DNA from: Qipengyuania vulgaris | GTDB lineage: Bacteria; Pseudomonadota; Alphaproteobacteria; Sphingomonadales; Sphingomonadaceae | Reading direction: 5' to 3' | Length of the DNA stretch: 64,000 nt | Assembly (NCBI RefSeq): GCF_009827325.1 | Contig: NZ_WTYC01000008.1 | Coordinates: forward strand, 12,501 to 76,500 | Shown here: piece by piece, positions 37,002 to 45,565 of the stretch | Numbering within the stretch: the first letter of the stretch is position 1 | Layout: each line of letters opens with the position of its first letter | Made by a program: the position numbers and the translations under genes | The notes under the pieces: generated by a model | Seen by the model: only the letters and a program-made list of their open reading frames with translations | What the model was told of the DNA's origin: nothing | The model's database searches: none

Positions 37002-37676
37002 TCAGCGCGCCGGATAGCGAAGCCTGCCCAGGAAACGGGTGACGCTGAAGGTCTCGCGATCAGGATTGAGCCACTTCGCTTTCACCTTCTCGAACTTCAT
37101 CACACCGTCGATTCGCCGATCGAGAAAGGCGCGGGTTTCCGCCTTGCCCTCGCTCGCATCGTCTACGAACACGGCCACCGTCGCACCGTAGATAGAGGCC
37201 AGTATCGCCCGCTTGGTATAGTGATTGTAATCGGTCGCGGTATCGCCGGCGAGTCGCCACATCAGATCCGCGGACCGCCAGCCCCGCTTGGCCGACTGCG
37301 CAACGTTCTGAGGCAGGGCCATGATGGCAAGTGCGCGGCGCAGGGCCTCTTCCTGACCAGCCACCGCATCAAGCCTGAACTGAACCAGCGCGCGAATTCG
37401 TTCGCGGATTTTCATCGGTGCAATCACGTCCTCCGGAAAGGCTGCGGCCATGGAGATATCGACGGCTTCGATCCAGGCGAAGACCATCTCGATCGGGCCG
37501 CCCTTGAAGGCCAGGCGGGCCACATCGACATCGGCCCCCATCTGCTGGGCCGCCATGCTCACCGCCTCCTCGCTCCAGCCGTCGAATATTGCGGCGTCGG
37601 CGACAGCGGGGGCGAGCGCGAGGCGAAGTTCGTCGAGCGTGAGATCGGCTATTTCGGTTGCGGCTTCGACCATCAA
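37002..37676 (-). CDS. COQ9-family ubiquinone biosynthesis protein
   Basis: This 224-residue protein is a COQ9 homologue. It has the tetR-like helical N-terminus and the lipid-binding family core (FDGWSEEAVSMAAQQMGADVDVARLAFKGG, then SADLMWRLAGDTATDYNHYTKRAILASIYGATVAVFVDD). COQ9 presents ubiquinone precursors to the COQ7 hydroxylase at the membrane. It overlaps the upstream ankyrin gene by 4 bp. Typical of alphaproteobacteria. Confidence 0.92.
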   Translation of the reverse strand: MMVEAATEIADLTLDELRLALAPAVADAAIFDGWSEEAVSMAAQQMGADVDVARLAFKGGPIEMVFAWIEAVDISMAAAFPEDVIAPMKIRERIRALVQFRLDAVAGQEEALRRALAIMALPQNVAQSAKRGWRSADLMWRLAGDTATDYNHYTKRAILASIYGATVAVFVDDASEGKAETRAFLDRRIDGVMKFEKVKAKWLNPDRETFSVTRFLGRLRYPAR

Positions 37677-38284
37677 TTGGGCCCGTAGGTTTCGGCTTCG
37701 CCCTGATCCGCGCCTTCGGCCTTTTCGATGGCCTCGAGAACGCCCGAACGCCCTCCCATCAGCGCGGCATAGTCCCGCGCCGAGCGGCCGGAATTATCCG
37801 TACGGTCAGGACTTGCGCCATTTTCGATGAGTATCTCGATCATCTTCAGATCGCGGCGATGGACGGCGCTGATGAGCGGCGTTTCGCCGGTGGTGGCGGA
37901 TACGTCGACGTCCGCCCCGCCTTCGATAAGCCGCTCGACCCCTTCGATAAAGCCGAGCTGAGCGGCAATCTGGATGGGATAGACGCCGTTCTTGTCGGCG
38001 ATATCGGGATTGGCGCCGCGCTGGAGCAGGAACTTGACCCAGGTGAGGTCGCGGCGCTGGACCACTGCATGCAGCGCAGTCTCGCCGGTCGTGACTTCGC
38101 GCGCATTGACAATGGTCGAGCCCGGTTCGTCGAGTAGCTGCGTCGCTACTGTTCCATCACGATCGCGCACAGCCTTAATGAACTTGTATCCGTCGGTCTC
38201 GAATTGTGCGGCCAGCGGACTTGCCAGCATGGCCAGCGCCGAGCCTGCAATGATCAAACCCCGTTTTACCCCTATCGTGCGCAC
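37673..38284 (-). CDS. Exported ankyrin-repeat protein
   Basis: This 203-residue protein has a signal peptide (LIIAGSALAMLASPLAAQ) and about four ankyrin repeats between residues 55 and 180 (TTGETALHAVVQRRDLTWVKFLLQRGANPDI, NGVYPIQIAAQLGFIEGVERLIEGGADVDV, GETPLISAVHRRDLKMIEILIENGASPD). I chose the GTG at 38284 because GGAG lies 9 bp upstream and the signal peptide then starts correctly. It is the first gene before COQ9, overlapping it by 4 bp. The function is unknown; the periplasmic location is inferred. Confidence 0.85.
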   Translation of the reverse strand: MRTIGVKRGLIIAGSALAMLASPLAAQFETDGYKFIKAVRDRDGTVATQLLDEPGSTIVNAREVTTGETALHAVVQRRDLTWVKFLLQRGANPDIADKNGVYPIQIAAQLGFIEGVERLIEGGADVDVSATTGETPLISAVHRRDLKMIEILIENGASPDRTDNSGRSARDYAALMGGRSGVLEAIEKAEGADQGEAETYGPN

Positions 38285-38356
38285 AGCCGCATTCTCCGTT
38301 GGATTATTCGCAAATTCATTGGGTGCGTCCCCTTGAACACTCGCCGTTAGCAGACC

Positions 38357-38965
38357 ATGAACCACCCTGTCATGTCCCGCTTTGCACATCTCGCCATCGC
38401 CGCGCTCATGCTGTCCGCATGTTCGCAGGAACCGCAGTCGGAATCGACCGGTGCGCCTCCGCTCGAAGGCGCGGCCATTGGCGGCGATTTCACGCTGACG
38501 GGCGAGACCGGCGAACCGGTCAGCTTTTCCGATTTCGACGGGCAGTACCGCACCGTTTATTTCGGTTATGCCTATTGCCCCGATGTCTGTCCGACGGACA
38601 ACCAGCGGGCCATGGCGGGCCTCAAGCGGTTCGAGGAGCAGAACCCGGAACTCGGCGCGAATGTCCAGCCGCTCTTCGTAAGCGTCGATCCGGAGCGTGA
38701 TACGCCCGAAGTCCTCACCGAATTCACTGATGCCTTCCATCCGCGCCTGATCGGCATGACCGGGACGAAGGAACAGCTCGACGACGCAGCCAATGCCTTT
38801 GCCGTCTACTACAGCCGGGGCGAGGAAACGGAAGCCGGCGGCTATCTCATGGACCATTCCAACGTCACCTACCTCTTCGGGCCTGAGGGAGAGCCGCTGG
38901 CCATGCTGCCGACCCAGGAAGGCCCCGAAGCGGTGGCCGCGGAACTGGCGAAATGGGTGCATTGA
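38357..38965 (+). CDS. SCO1/SenC family copper chaperone lipoprotein
   Basis: This 202-residue protein is a classical SCO: lipoprotein signal (AALMLSACSQ), then thioredoxin-like domain with the copper motif CPDVCP and the distant His in DHSNVTYLFG. SCO proteins deliver copper to the CuA site of cytochrome c oxidase. It differs clearly from the signal-less SCO-like protein of the multicopper oxidase set. It overlaps the next gene (38953) by 13 bp. Confidence 0.95.
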   Translation: MNHPVMSRFAHLAIAALMLSACSQEPQSESTGAPPLEGAAIGGDFTLTGETGEPVSFSDFDGQYRTVYFGYAYCPDVCPTDNQRAMAGLKRFEEQNPELGANVQPLFVSVDPERDTPEVLTEFTDAFHPRLIGMTGTKEQLDDAANAFAVYYSRGEETEAGGYLMDHSNVTYLFGPEGEPLAMLPTQEGPEAVAAELAKWVH

Positions 38966-39423
38966 GGGAACGCTTCTGGGAGCGCCCCCTGGCCGACCTT
39001 TCGCGCGAGGAATGGGAAGCCCTGTGCGATGGCTGCGGGCGCTGCTGCCTGCACAAGGTCGAATATGAAGACACGGGCGAGATCGAGGAGACCAACGTCG
39101 CCTGCAGCCTGCTCGACTGCCAGACCGCGCGCTGCAAGGACTATAGGAACCGCAAGAGCTTCGTCCCCGATTGCCTGCGCCTGACGCTGAAGCTGGTCGA
39201 CCGCGTGCCGTGGCTGCCCGATACCTGCGCCTATCGCAGGCGGGCGGAAGACCGGCCGCTGCCGCGCTGGCATTACCTGATCTCGGGCGACCGCGAAGCC
39301 GTGGTCCGCGCAGGCGTATCTGTCGCCGGGCGCGTGATCAGCGAGAACGATGCGGGCCCGCTCGAACATCATATCGTCGAATGGGGCGATGGCGAGGATT
39401 GCGCCGAGGAAGGCGCCGCATGA
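38953..39423 (+). CDS. YcgN-family cysteine-cluster protein
   Basis: This 156-residue cytoplasmic protein is a YcgN/UPF0260 member. The Cys pattern CDGCGRCCLHK, CSLLDCQTARCKDY and LPDTCAYR suggests a metal or Fe-S site, as in the related YkgJ group. The function is not established. It is part of a plus-strand series, overlapping both the SCO gene and the next gene. Confidence 0.88.
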   Translation: MGALRERFWERPLADLSREEWEALCDGCGRCCLHKVEYEDTGEIEETNVACSLLDCQTARCKDYRNRKSFVPDCLRLTLKLVDRVPWLPDTCAYRRRAEDRPLPRWHYLISGDREAVVRAGVSVAGRVISENDAGPLEHHIVEWGDGEDCAEEGAA

Positions 39424-40142
39424 TCGAATGGCTGCGCGACTGGAAGGCGGAGCCGCAGATCGAGATCGCCGGGCACGTCCTGCCGATCGAACTGCGCCGC
39501 CATGCGACTGCCCGGCGCCTCACGCTCCGCCTCGCCCCGGACGGCAGCACGGTCAAGATCACCCTGCCGCGCTGGTGCACCGCGAAGGAAGCGATCGCCT
39601 TTGCCCATGCGCGGACCGAATGGCTCGCGAGCCAGCTCGCCAAGGTTCCCCAGCCTCGCGATCCGGTTTCCGAGCGCGCCCTGGATTATCGCGGAGATCA
39701 GATCGCCATCGAGTGGAGTGCCGACGCGCCGCGCAAACCGTCGCTCGACGGGAGCCGGCTGATCCTCGGCGGCCCAGAGGAAACGCTGGGCAAGCGCCTT
39801 TCCCGCTGGCTCGAACAGCAGGCGCTGTCGCTCTTCGAGGAAGACGCTGCCTTTTATTGCGCGCGCGCCGACCTTCCTCCCGCCCCCGTCCGCCTGACCC
39901 GGGCACACCGCCGCTGGGGGAGTTGTTCGAGAGAGGGCGTCCTCCGCCTCAACTGGCGACTGGTACAGGCTCCCGACCATATCCGCCGCTCGGTCGTCGC
40001 GCACGAAGTCGCCCACCTCGTCCATTTCGATCATTCGCCCGCGTTCCACGCGCTCCTGGACCTGATCTACGAAGGTGAGATCGATGTCGCCAACCGCTGG
40101 CTTTCGCAGCGCGGCCGCGCACTCTACGCCAGCTTCAGCTAG
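39420..40142 (+). CDS. YgjP-like zinc metallopeptidase (DUF45/M48-related)
   Basis: This 240-residue protein has the YgjP/DUF45 layout: an N-terminal beta-rich part (RRHATARRLTLRLAPDGSTVKITLP), then RRWGSCSREGVLRLNWRLVQAP and the zinc site VVAHEVAHLVHFDHSPAF (HExxH). Family members are predicted soluble metallopeptidases of unknown substrate. The ATG overlaps the previous stop in ATGA; an earlier in-frame start would lie inside the upstream gene. Confidence 0.92.
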   Translation: MIEWLRDWKAEPQIEIAGHVLPIELRRHATARRLTLRLAPDGSTVKITLPRWCTAKEAIAFAHARTEWLASQLAKVPQPRDPVSERALDYRGDQIAIEWSADAPRKPSLDGSRLILGGPEETLGKRLSRWLEQQALSLFEEDAAFYCARADLPPAPVRLTRAHRRWGSCSREGVLRLNWRLVQAPDHIRRSVVAHEVAHLVHFDHSPAFHALLDLIYEGEIDVANRWLSQRGRALYASFS

Positions 40143-40174
40143 CGGAAAGCCGCCAAGGCTACTATCTCCCCCCT

Positions 40175-40645
40175 ATGCGCTTTCGATCGAGATTCAATGC
40201 AGCCGGCGGGATTGCCGATTTCTGGAACGAGTGGAAAAAGCCGACGCCCTATCGCTGGCCGATCCTCGCCCTCTCCTTCGCAGTTTCCGGCACGATGTTC
40301 TACTGGCTGACGAAGGAAGAGTATTACTATCCTCCCGAGGTGCCGCAGGTCACCTACATTACCACCTTCGCCGAAGGCCGCACTGAAGAGGAAATCCGCC
40401 GGTCGAACATCGAGAACCAGCGGATCCAGGACGAACTTCAGGCGGAGCGCGAGCGTATCGAACAGCGCCGCCGCGATCTCTACAAGAGCCTTGGCGCGGC
40501 GACCGGCCTCGATGTCGAGGCGATGGAAGCCGAGGCGGAAGCCGAACGCGCTGCGGAAGAACGGGCCGAGCGCGAACGGCTGGAAAGCCTCTTCGGCGAC
40601 GGACAAGAACAGACGGACGGCACGGTTGAACCCGCAGGCGAGTGA
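40175..40645 (+). CDS. Single-pass membrane protein with coiled coil, unknown function
   Basis: This 156-residue protein has one membrane helix (about 27-45, RWPILALSFAVSGTMFYWL) and a tyrosine/proline-rich stretch (EEYYYPPEVPQVTYITTF). A long charged coiled coil follows (GRTEEEIRRSNIENQRIQDELQAERERIEQRRRD, then AEAEAERAAEERAERERLE). It sits directly before ribD. Similar small proteins occur before ribD in sphingomonads as far as I recall. No function can be given. Confidence 0.8.
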   Translation: MRFRSRFNAAGGIADFWNEWKKPTPYRWPILALSFAVSGTMFYWLTKEEYYYPPEVPQVTYITTFAEGRTEEEIRRSNIENQRIQDELQAERERIEQRRRDLYKSLGAATGLDVEAMEAEAEAERAAEERAERERLESLFGDGQEQTDGTVEPAGE

Positions 40646-40646
40646 C

Positions 40647-41609
40647 ATGCGCTGGCTCGAGGCCGCGGCCCGGCTCGCGTCGCGCGCGCGCGCGCAGTCC
40701 TGCCCCAATCCCGCCGTCGGCTGCATCCTGCTGAAGGACGCCCGCCCCATCGGGCGCGGCTGGACGCAGGAAGGCGGCAGGCCCCATGCGGAAGCCATGG
40801 CGCTGAAGCTGGTAGGCGAAGGGGCGTCGGGCGCGACTGCCTATGTCACACTCGAACCCTGCGCCCACCGCTCGGATCGCGGCTCTGCCTGTGCCGACCT
40901 GCTGGTCGAAGCCGGCGTCGCGCGCGTGGTCATCGGGGCGCAGGATCCCGATCCGCGGACGGCCGGGGAAGGCATCGCCCGGCTCCGGGCCGCCGGGATC
41001 GAGGCGAGCCTTCTTCCCTCGCCCCAGGTCGAGAACAGCCTCGCAGGCTATTTCACCCGGGCGCGGCATGGCCGGCCTTTCGTAACGCTCAAGCTCGCCA
41101 TGTCGCTAGACGGCTGCATCGCGCTTGCCGACGGTTCCAGCCAGTGGATCACCGGCGAGGAAGCCCGCGCACATGTCCATTCGCGCCGCGCCATGAACGA
41201 TGCGATCCTCGTCGGCGGGGCAACGTGGCGGCAGGACCGGCCCCGACTCGACGTGCGCCTGGACGGCCTGCAGGATCGCAGCCCCCGGCGCGTCCTGCTG
41301 ACCCGCGGCATCCCGCCCGACGGGGTGAAGGTCATCAACGATCCCGCACAGATCGCCGCGCTGGGCGACGTACAATATCTCTATGTCGAAGGCGGCGCGG
41401 GTGCAGCGGCCAGCTTCCTGTCCGCAGACCTCGTCGACCGGCTGGAAATCTACCGTGCGCCGATCCTGCTCGGCAAGGGAATGCCTGCGCTGGGCGACAT
41501 CGGGCTGCAAAGCCTCGCCGCGGCGCACGGCCGCTGGCAGAACGTTGAGAGCCGCCAGCTTGGCAGCGACAGCTTCACCGCCTATCGCCGCACCAGACAG
41601 GAGGCTTAG
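40647..41609 (+). CDS. ribD: Bifunctional riboflavin deaminase/reductase RibD
   Basis: This 320-residue enzyme catalyses the deaminase and reductase steps of riboflavin synthesis. The N-terminal deaminase has HAEAMAL and the zinc motif TLEPCAHRSDRGSACADL. The C-terminal reductase has KLAMSLDGCIA, SQWITGEEARAHVHSRR and the NADPH-binding VGGATWRQDRP. It is slightly shorter than E. coli RibD. The ATG at 40647 is 1 bp after the preceding gene. It is followed by ribE. Confidence 0.95.
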   Translation: MRWLEAAARLASRARAQSCPNPAVGCILLKDARPIGRGWTQEGGRPHAEAMALKLVGEGASGATAYVTLEPCAHRSDRGSACADLLVEAGVARVVIGAQDPDPRTAGEGIARLRAAGIEASLLPSPQVENSLAGYFTRARHGRPFVTLKLAMSLDGCIALADGSSQWITGEEARAHVHSRRAMNDAILVGGATWRQDRPRLDVRLDGLQDRSPRRVLLTRGIPPDGVKVINDPAQIAALGDVQYLYVEGGAGAAASFLSADLVDRLEIYRAPILLGKGMPALGDIGLQSLAAAHGRWQNVESRQLGSDSFTAYRRTRQEA

Positions 41610-41616
41610 CGCAGAT

Positions 41617-42234
41617 ATGTTCACCGGCATCGTCACCGCCATCGGCACCATCGAAAGCGTCGAGCAGCGCGGCGATACGCGCATCCTCGTGGCCTGCCCT
41701 TTCGATCCGGGCGCGATCGAGGTCGGCGCCTCCATCTCCTGCTCCGGCGTGTGCCTCACCGTGGTCACGCTGGGCGGCGAAAAGGGCGCTGCGCGGATCG
41801 GCTTCGACGTCTCGGGCGAAACAGTCTCGCGCACCGTGCGCGGCATGTGGGAAGAAGGCCGCAGGCTCAATCTCGAACCTGCGCTGCGCCTCGGCGACGA
41901 ACTCGGCGGCCACTTGGTCACCGGCCATGTTGATACCGTCGGTGAAGTGGTCGCGAAAAACGAAAAGGGCGGCTCCTGGCAGCTCGCCATCCGCATCAGC
42001 CGCGCCTTCGCTCCTTTCGTGGCCGAAAAAGGCTCCATCACCGTCGATGGCGTCTCGCTCACCGTCAACGACCTGCGCGACCGTAGCGACGGCACCTGCG
42101 ACTTCTCGCTGAACATCATCCCCCACACCGCAGAAGTGACGACGCTCGGCGATCTGGCGACAGGCGACCGTGTCAATCTCGAGATCGACGTGCTGGCAAG
42201 GTATCTGAAGCGGATGCAGAGTTTGGCGGGGTAA
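41617..42234 (+). CDS. ribE: Riboflavin synthase alpha chain
   Basis: This 205-residue protein is the two-barrel riboflavin synthase, which converts lumazine to riboflavin. It starts MFTGIVTAIGTIESVEQRG. The two repeated lumazine-binding halves show CSGVCLTVV and VDGVSLTVND, with GGHLVTGHVDTVG between. An AGGAGG ribosome site lies before the ATG. It follows ribD by 7 bp. No FMN riboswitch is seen upstream of ribD. Confidence 0.96.
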   Translation: MFTGIVTAIGTIESVEQRGDTRILVACPFDPGAIEVGASISCSGVCLTVVTLGGEKGAARIGFDVSGETVSRTVRGMWEEGRRLNLEPALRLGDELGGHLVTGHVDTVGEVVAKNEKGGSWQLAIRISRAFAPFVAEKGSITVDGVSLTVNDLRDRSDGTCDFSLNIIPHTAEVTTLGDLATGDRVNLEIDVLARYLKRMQSLAG

Positions 42235-42267
42235 CGTCGTTACGCGGACCTATTCCTTTTGGGCATC

Positions 42268-42987
42268 CTATTCGGGCTGACTCGCCGGTTCGGGCAAACT
42301 AAACTGAACTTCGTAGCGCCGCACATGCGAGACCGGTTCGCCAGCGACCACTAGCGGCTCGAGTTGCTCACCCGCGAGGAAACTGCAGGCAGTCTTCGCG
42401 TAAGCTGCATACTTCGATGTTTCGAACTTCGCATCTGGTTGGCACTGAGCTACCGTGCCGTCATGATTCACTTGCACAATCAGATTCTGGTGTAACGCCC
42501 TTCCCTCCACGCCGGGCAATGCCTCGACCGTGAGCGCGGCGTCGGCGCTCAGGATGTTTTGCGCCTCTCCGACCAATGCCTCGAATTCCCCGAAATCTGG
42601 GGGCCGCGTCCCGGGACGGAAACGAATCCCAGTTACGGTGTGAGTATAACCCGGCGCCTGCAGACGGTAGATATCCCGCCCGTCTTCTGTCTGGATGATC
42701 GAATATCTAATTAGCACTCTTAGCACGCCATATGATGCATTGCCCTCCGCATTCCGCCCCGCCGTCATTTCAGCATCGGACTGAAGTTTGCAGATATCCT
42801 CCGCCAATTCCTCATCGCCGAACGTGGCGCGACTTATGCAATCGACCAGGTCACCTTCCGGATCGACAATCAGCTCCAGGAGAGCAGCGGCAGACTGGTT
42901 CTTCCTTAAAGCAGACGAAGGATAATCAATCTGGTTCGGCACTATCTGAGGCAGCGCAAGCATAGCGGTCATTAGCTCTATCATCAT
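42268..42987 (-). CDS. Periplasmic-type protein with TonB-C-like segments
   Basis: This protein of about 239 residues has a hydrophobic start (MMIELMTAMLALPQIV). It has two segments of the TonB C-terminal type: IDYPSSALRKNQSAAALLELIVDPEGDLVDCIS, and NLIVQVNHDGTVAQCQ with KTACSFLAGEQLEP. Such proteins are common in sphingomonads and have no defined role. A GGAG lies close to the ATG pair at 42984/42987, so the start could be a few codons later. It is convergent with ribE. Confidence 0.7.
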   Translation of the reverse strand: MMIELMTAMLALPQIVPNQIDYPSSALRKNQSAAALLELIVDPEGDLVDCISRATFGDEELAEDICKLQSDAEMTAGRNAEGNASYGVLRVLIRYSIIQTEDGRDIYRLQAPGYTHTVTGIRFRPGTRPPDFGEFEALVGEAQNILSADAALTVEALPGVEGRALHQNLIVQVNHDGTVAQCQPDAKFETSKYAAYAKTACSFLAGEQLEPLVVAGEPVSHVRRYEVQFSLPEPASQPE

Positions 42988-43131
42988 CTCCGGAAGCCTA
43001 GTTGCTTGCTTCTCAAGGCGCAACTTGCATGCGAAAGAGGGGCTGGTTCGCGCCGTAAGGTTCAGCCTCCGCTCCCCCCCTGTAGCCGACAACAGTTTCC
43101 TACACGCGCCGCCTCTGCTCCAAGCTGGGCA

Positions 43132-43716
43132 ATGAACCGGACAAGCGACACCCCCTTCCCGCGCGGCACCTCGCCGCATTCCCTCCTTCACATCACCCCG
43201 GGCCGCACGCGCGGCGATGGGTGGACACCCGTGACGCAGGCCGAATTCATCGGCGAGCTGGCGGAGACGCGCTCGGTGACGGAGGCTGCACGGCGGATGG
43301 GCATGACGCGCGAGACAGCCTATCGCCTGCGCCGCCGCAAATGGTCGGCCAGCTTCTGCGCGGCATGGGATACGGCGATGGGGCGGCCGGTCATGCCATT
43401 CCGGCCCAAGTTCGAAGGCGCAGGGCTGATGGTGGCGCGACTGGAGAAGCTTGGTCTGCGCGGGCGGGCGCTGGGCATGACACCGCCGGGACCGATCTCT
43501 GCCGACGAAGCAGCACCCATCTCAAGGGTCACGAATGCCGAACTGGCATGGCGCTGCGAAACGGGAATCTGGAGCGTTATTCTGAGGCGCGGAAAGTATG
43601 CCGTTGTGATCCGAAAAGCCGACGATTTCGCGCTTCTCCGGCTGGTCGCCCGCACCGACCGCCTTGCACGCCGCTGCGACGCGGAGGCAAGCGCCAGTGG
43701 AAAGTCACGGGTTTGA
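43132..43716 (+). CDS. Helix-turn-helix protein, unknown function
   Basis: This 194-residue protein has an N-terminal helix-turn-helix (FIGELAETRSVTEAARRMGMTRETAYRLRRR, about residues 38-68). Two conserved-looking parts follow: FRPKFEGAGLMVARLEKLGLRGRALGM and WSVILRRGKYAVVIRKADDFALLRLVARTDRLA. It may be a regulator of a family limited to sphingomonads. It faces the GNAT gene convergently. The ATG at 43132 is the best start in frame. Confidence 0.65.
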   Translation: MNRTSDTPFPRGTSPHSLLHITPGRTRGDGWTPVTQAEFIGELAETRSVTEAARRMGMTRETAYRLRRRKWSASFCAAWDTAMGRPVMPFRPKFEGAGLMVARLEKLGLRGRALGMTPPGPISADEAAPISRVTNAELAWRCETGIWSVILRRGKYAVVIRKADDFALLRLVARTDRLARRCDAEASASGKSRV

Positions 43717-43735
43717 AAACAGTCTGGGCGTCAAC

Positions 43736-44290
43736 CTATTCCGCTGGTCCTAACGGCCCTTGCGCAAAGCCCTCGCGGCCGATCTCGTAGATCAGGTGGA
43801 CCACGCGTTTGTTCTGATAGCGCTCCAGTTCGTACCGCTCCGTGCGCACCGCCCCGATGGCCTCCAGCGCATTGCGTGAGCGGTAGTTGGTGTCGCCGAC
43901 GCGGAATTCGACCGTGGCGACCTCCTCGAAGGCGTGGGCGAGCATGGAGCGCTTCATTTCGGCATTGATGCCTTTCCCCCAGAATTGCGGGGCGAGGAAG
44001 GTCCAGCCGATCTCCACCACGCCCCGTTCTTGCGGGTCGTAACCATCATAGCGGGTGTGGCCAATGATCCGCTCGTCGCTCTTGCGCAGCACCGCCAGCG
44101 CGCCGCCGGACTTCAGCCCTTCGTCGAAGAACGCATCGAACACCTCGCGCCGCCAGCGGTCGTGGATCGGGTGCTGTTCCCAGACAGCGGGATCGGAGGC
44201 GATTGCATAGAGCGCCTCGCGGTCATCCTCTGCCAGCGGGCGCAAGACCAGACGCTTGGTCTCCAGCCTGGGTTGCCGGTCGAACGTCAC
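43736..44290 (-). CDS. GNAT-family N-acetyltransferase (RimJ/RimL-like)
   Basis: This 184-residue protein has the RimJ/RimL-type start TKRLVLRPLAEDDREALYAIASDPAVWEQHP, the acetyl-CoA site VVEIGWTFLAPQFWGKGINAEMKRSMLAHAF, and the end RVGDTNYRSRNALEAIGAVRTERYE. The substrate is unknown. It lies 6 bp downstream of the aminotransferase gene on the same strand. Confidence 0.9.
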   Translation of the reverse strand: MTFDRQPRLETKRLVLRPLAEDDREALYAIASDPAVWEQHPIHDRWRREVFDAFFDEGLKSGGALAVLRKSDERIIGHTRYDGYDPQERGVVEIGWTFLAPQFWGKGINAEMKRSMLAHAFEEVATVEFRVGDTNYRSRNALEAIGAVRTERYELERYQNKRVVHLIYEIGREGFAQGPLGPAE

Positions 44291-44296
44291 CCCGGG

Positions 44297-45478
44297 TCAG
44301 CCCTTGGCGACTTCGCCCAGTGCGGCAATGAACTTCTCGGTATTGCCCGCGTGGAGGCCCGCCACGTTGATGCGCCCGGAACCGGCCATGTAGATGCCGT
44401 GATCCTCGCGCAGCTTGGCGATCTGCGCCTTGCCGAGCGGCAGCATGGCGAAGAGGCCGTTCTGACCGGCCAGAGCGGCAAGGTTGAGGCCGGGCACCTC
44501 GCTATCCGCGGCGGCCAGCCGGTCCCGCACTCGCCGCATCCGCGCACGCATCTCGTCCAGCTCTTCGAGCCAGGTGGCGGTCATGCCCGCGTCTTCGAGC
44601 AGCAGGCGCACCGCCGCTCCGCCGTGATCGGGCGGCATCGACCAGTTGGCCCGGGCCAGCGCATTGGCATTGGAGGCGATGGCAGAGAGCTGTCCCTCTT
44701 CGCGGGCCAACATGTAGAAGGCGCCCACACGGTCGCGGTAGAGGCCGAAGTTCTTGTCGCAGCTATAGGCCACCAGCGACTCGGGGACATGAGCCAGCAC
44801 GGTACGGACGCCCGCGACGTCCTCATCCATGCCCTGTCCCAGCCCCTGGTAAGCGATGTCGAGGATCGGAAGTACGTCACTATCGGCAAAGGCCTCGGCG
44901 ATGGTGGTCCACTGCTCTGCCGTGTAATCGATGCCGGTCGGATTGTGGCAGCAGCCGTGCAGCAGCACCGCATCGGCATAGCCAGCCCCGCGGATAGCGC
45001 CGAGCACTGCGTCGAGATTGGCCGTCCCGTCGGCATTGGCGTGATCGAAGGGCACGATCTCCACGCCCACGTCTTCGAGGATTTGCGCATGGTTGGGCCA
45101 GCTGGGCATGCCAAGATGGATGCGCTTCACGCCCGCCCTCGCGGCGAGCGATACGGCGAGCCGGACCGCTCCCGTGCCGCCGGGGGTCTGCATTCCCTCG
45201 ATCCGGTTCGTGAGGGGGGAACCCTTGCCGAAGATATAGGGCATCAGTGCCTCGACGAACCCACTGTCGCCTTCCGGCCCGAGGTAGCTCTTGGAATCCT
45301 GGACCTCGAGCAGTTTCCTCTCGGCCTGCTTGATCGCGCGGAAAACCGGGGTCGCCCCTTCATTAGTGCGATAGACCCCCACGCCAAGGTCGATCTTGTC
45401 CTCGCGCGGGTCCGCCGCATGCATCTTGATCAGGGCGAGAAGGGCGTCGGGAGCCTGTGCGTCGAGTTTGTCCAGCAT
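44297..45478 (-). CDS. Aromatic-amino-acid/aspartate aminotransferase (class I, TyrB/AspC type)
   Basis: This 393-residue PLP enzyme belongs to the TyrB/AspC group. It has KIDLGVGVYRTNEGATPVF, MQTPGGTGAVRLA, WPNHAQILEDVG, HGCCHNPTGIDYT, LDIAYQGLGQG, the PLP Lys in YSCDKNFGLYRDR, and the final HGIYMAGSGRINVAGL. It transfers amino groups between aspartate or aromatic amino acids and 2-oxoglutarate. The start at 45478 gives the standard MLDKL terminus; a longer frame would run into the hairpin region. Confidence 0.94.
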   Translation of the reverse strand: MLDKLDAQAPDALLALIKMHAADPREDKIDLGVGVYRTNEGATPVFRAIKQAERKLLEVQDSKSYLGPEGDSGFVEALMPYIFGKGSPLTNRIEGMQTPGGTGAVRLAVSLAARAGVKRIHLGMPSWPNHAQILEDVGVEIVPFDHANADGTANLDAVLGAIRGAGYADAVLLHGCCHNPTGIDYTAEQWTTIAEAFADSDVLPILDIAYQGLGQGMDEDVAGVRTVLAHVPESLVAYSCDKNFGLYRDRVGAFYMLAREEGQLSAIASNANALARANWSMPPDHGGAAVRLLLEDAGMTATWLEELDEMRARMRRVRDRLAAADSEVPGLNLAALAGQNGLFAMLPLGKAQIAKLREDHGIYMAGSGRINVAGLHAGNTEKFIAALGEVAKG

Positions 45479-45506
45479 GCCGCGGTCTTTGCGCAGATAT
45501 GCTTGA

Positions 45507-45534
45507 GGCCGCAACCTCAATCGCGGTTGCGGCC
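45507..45534 (-). terminator. 10-bp perfect hairpin after DUF1134 gene
   Basis: GGCCGCAACC at 45507-45516 and GGTTGCGGCC at 45525-45534 pair perfectly around an 8-base loop. It lies 32 bp after the DUF1134 stop and before the aminotransferase start, both on the minus strand. No T-run follows, so termination is likely but not certain. Confidence 0.65.
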
Positions 45535-45565
45535 CCTCAAACCCGGCTTGTTTTCCCCTGTGCGA

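Noticed and set aside
40143..40646. FMN riboswitch before ribD
   Set aside because: The gap before the ribD-proximal genes is only about 30 bp and there is no RFN-like conserved structure.
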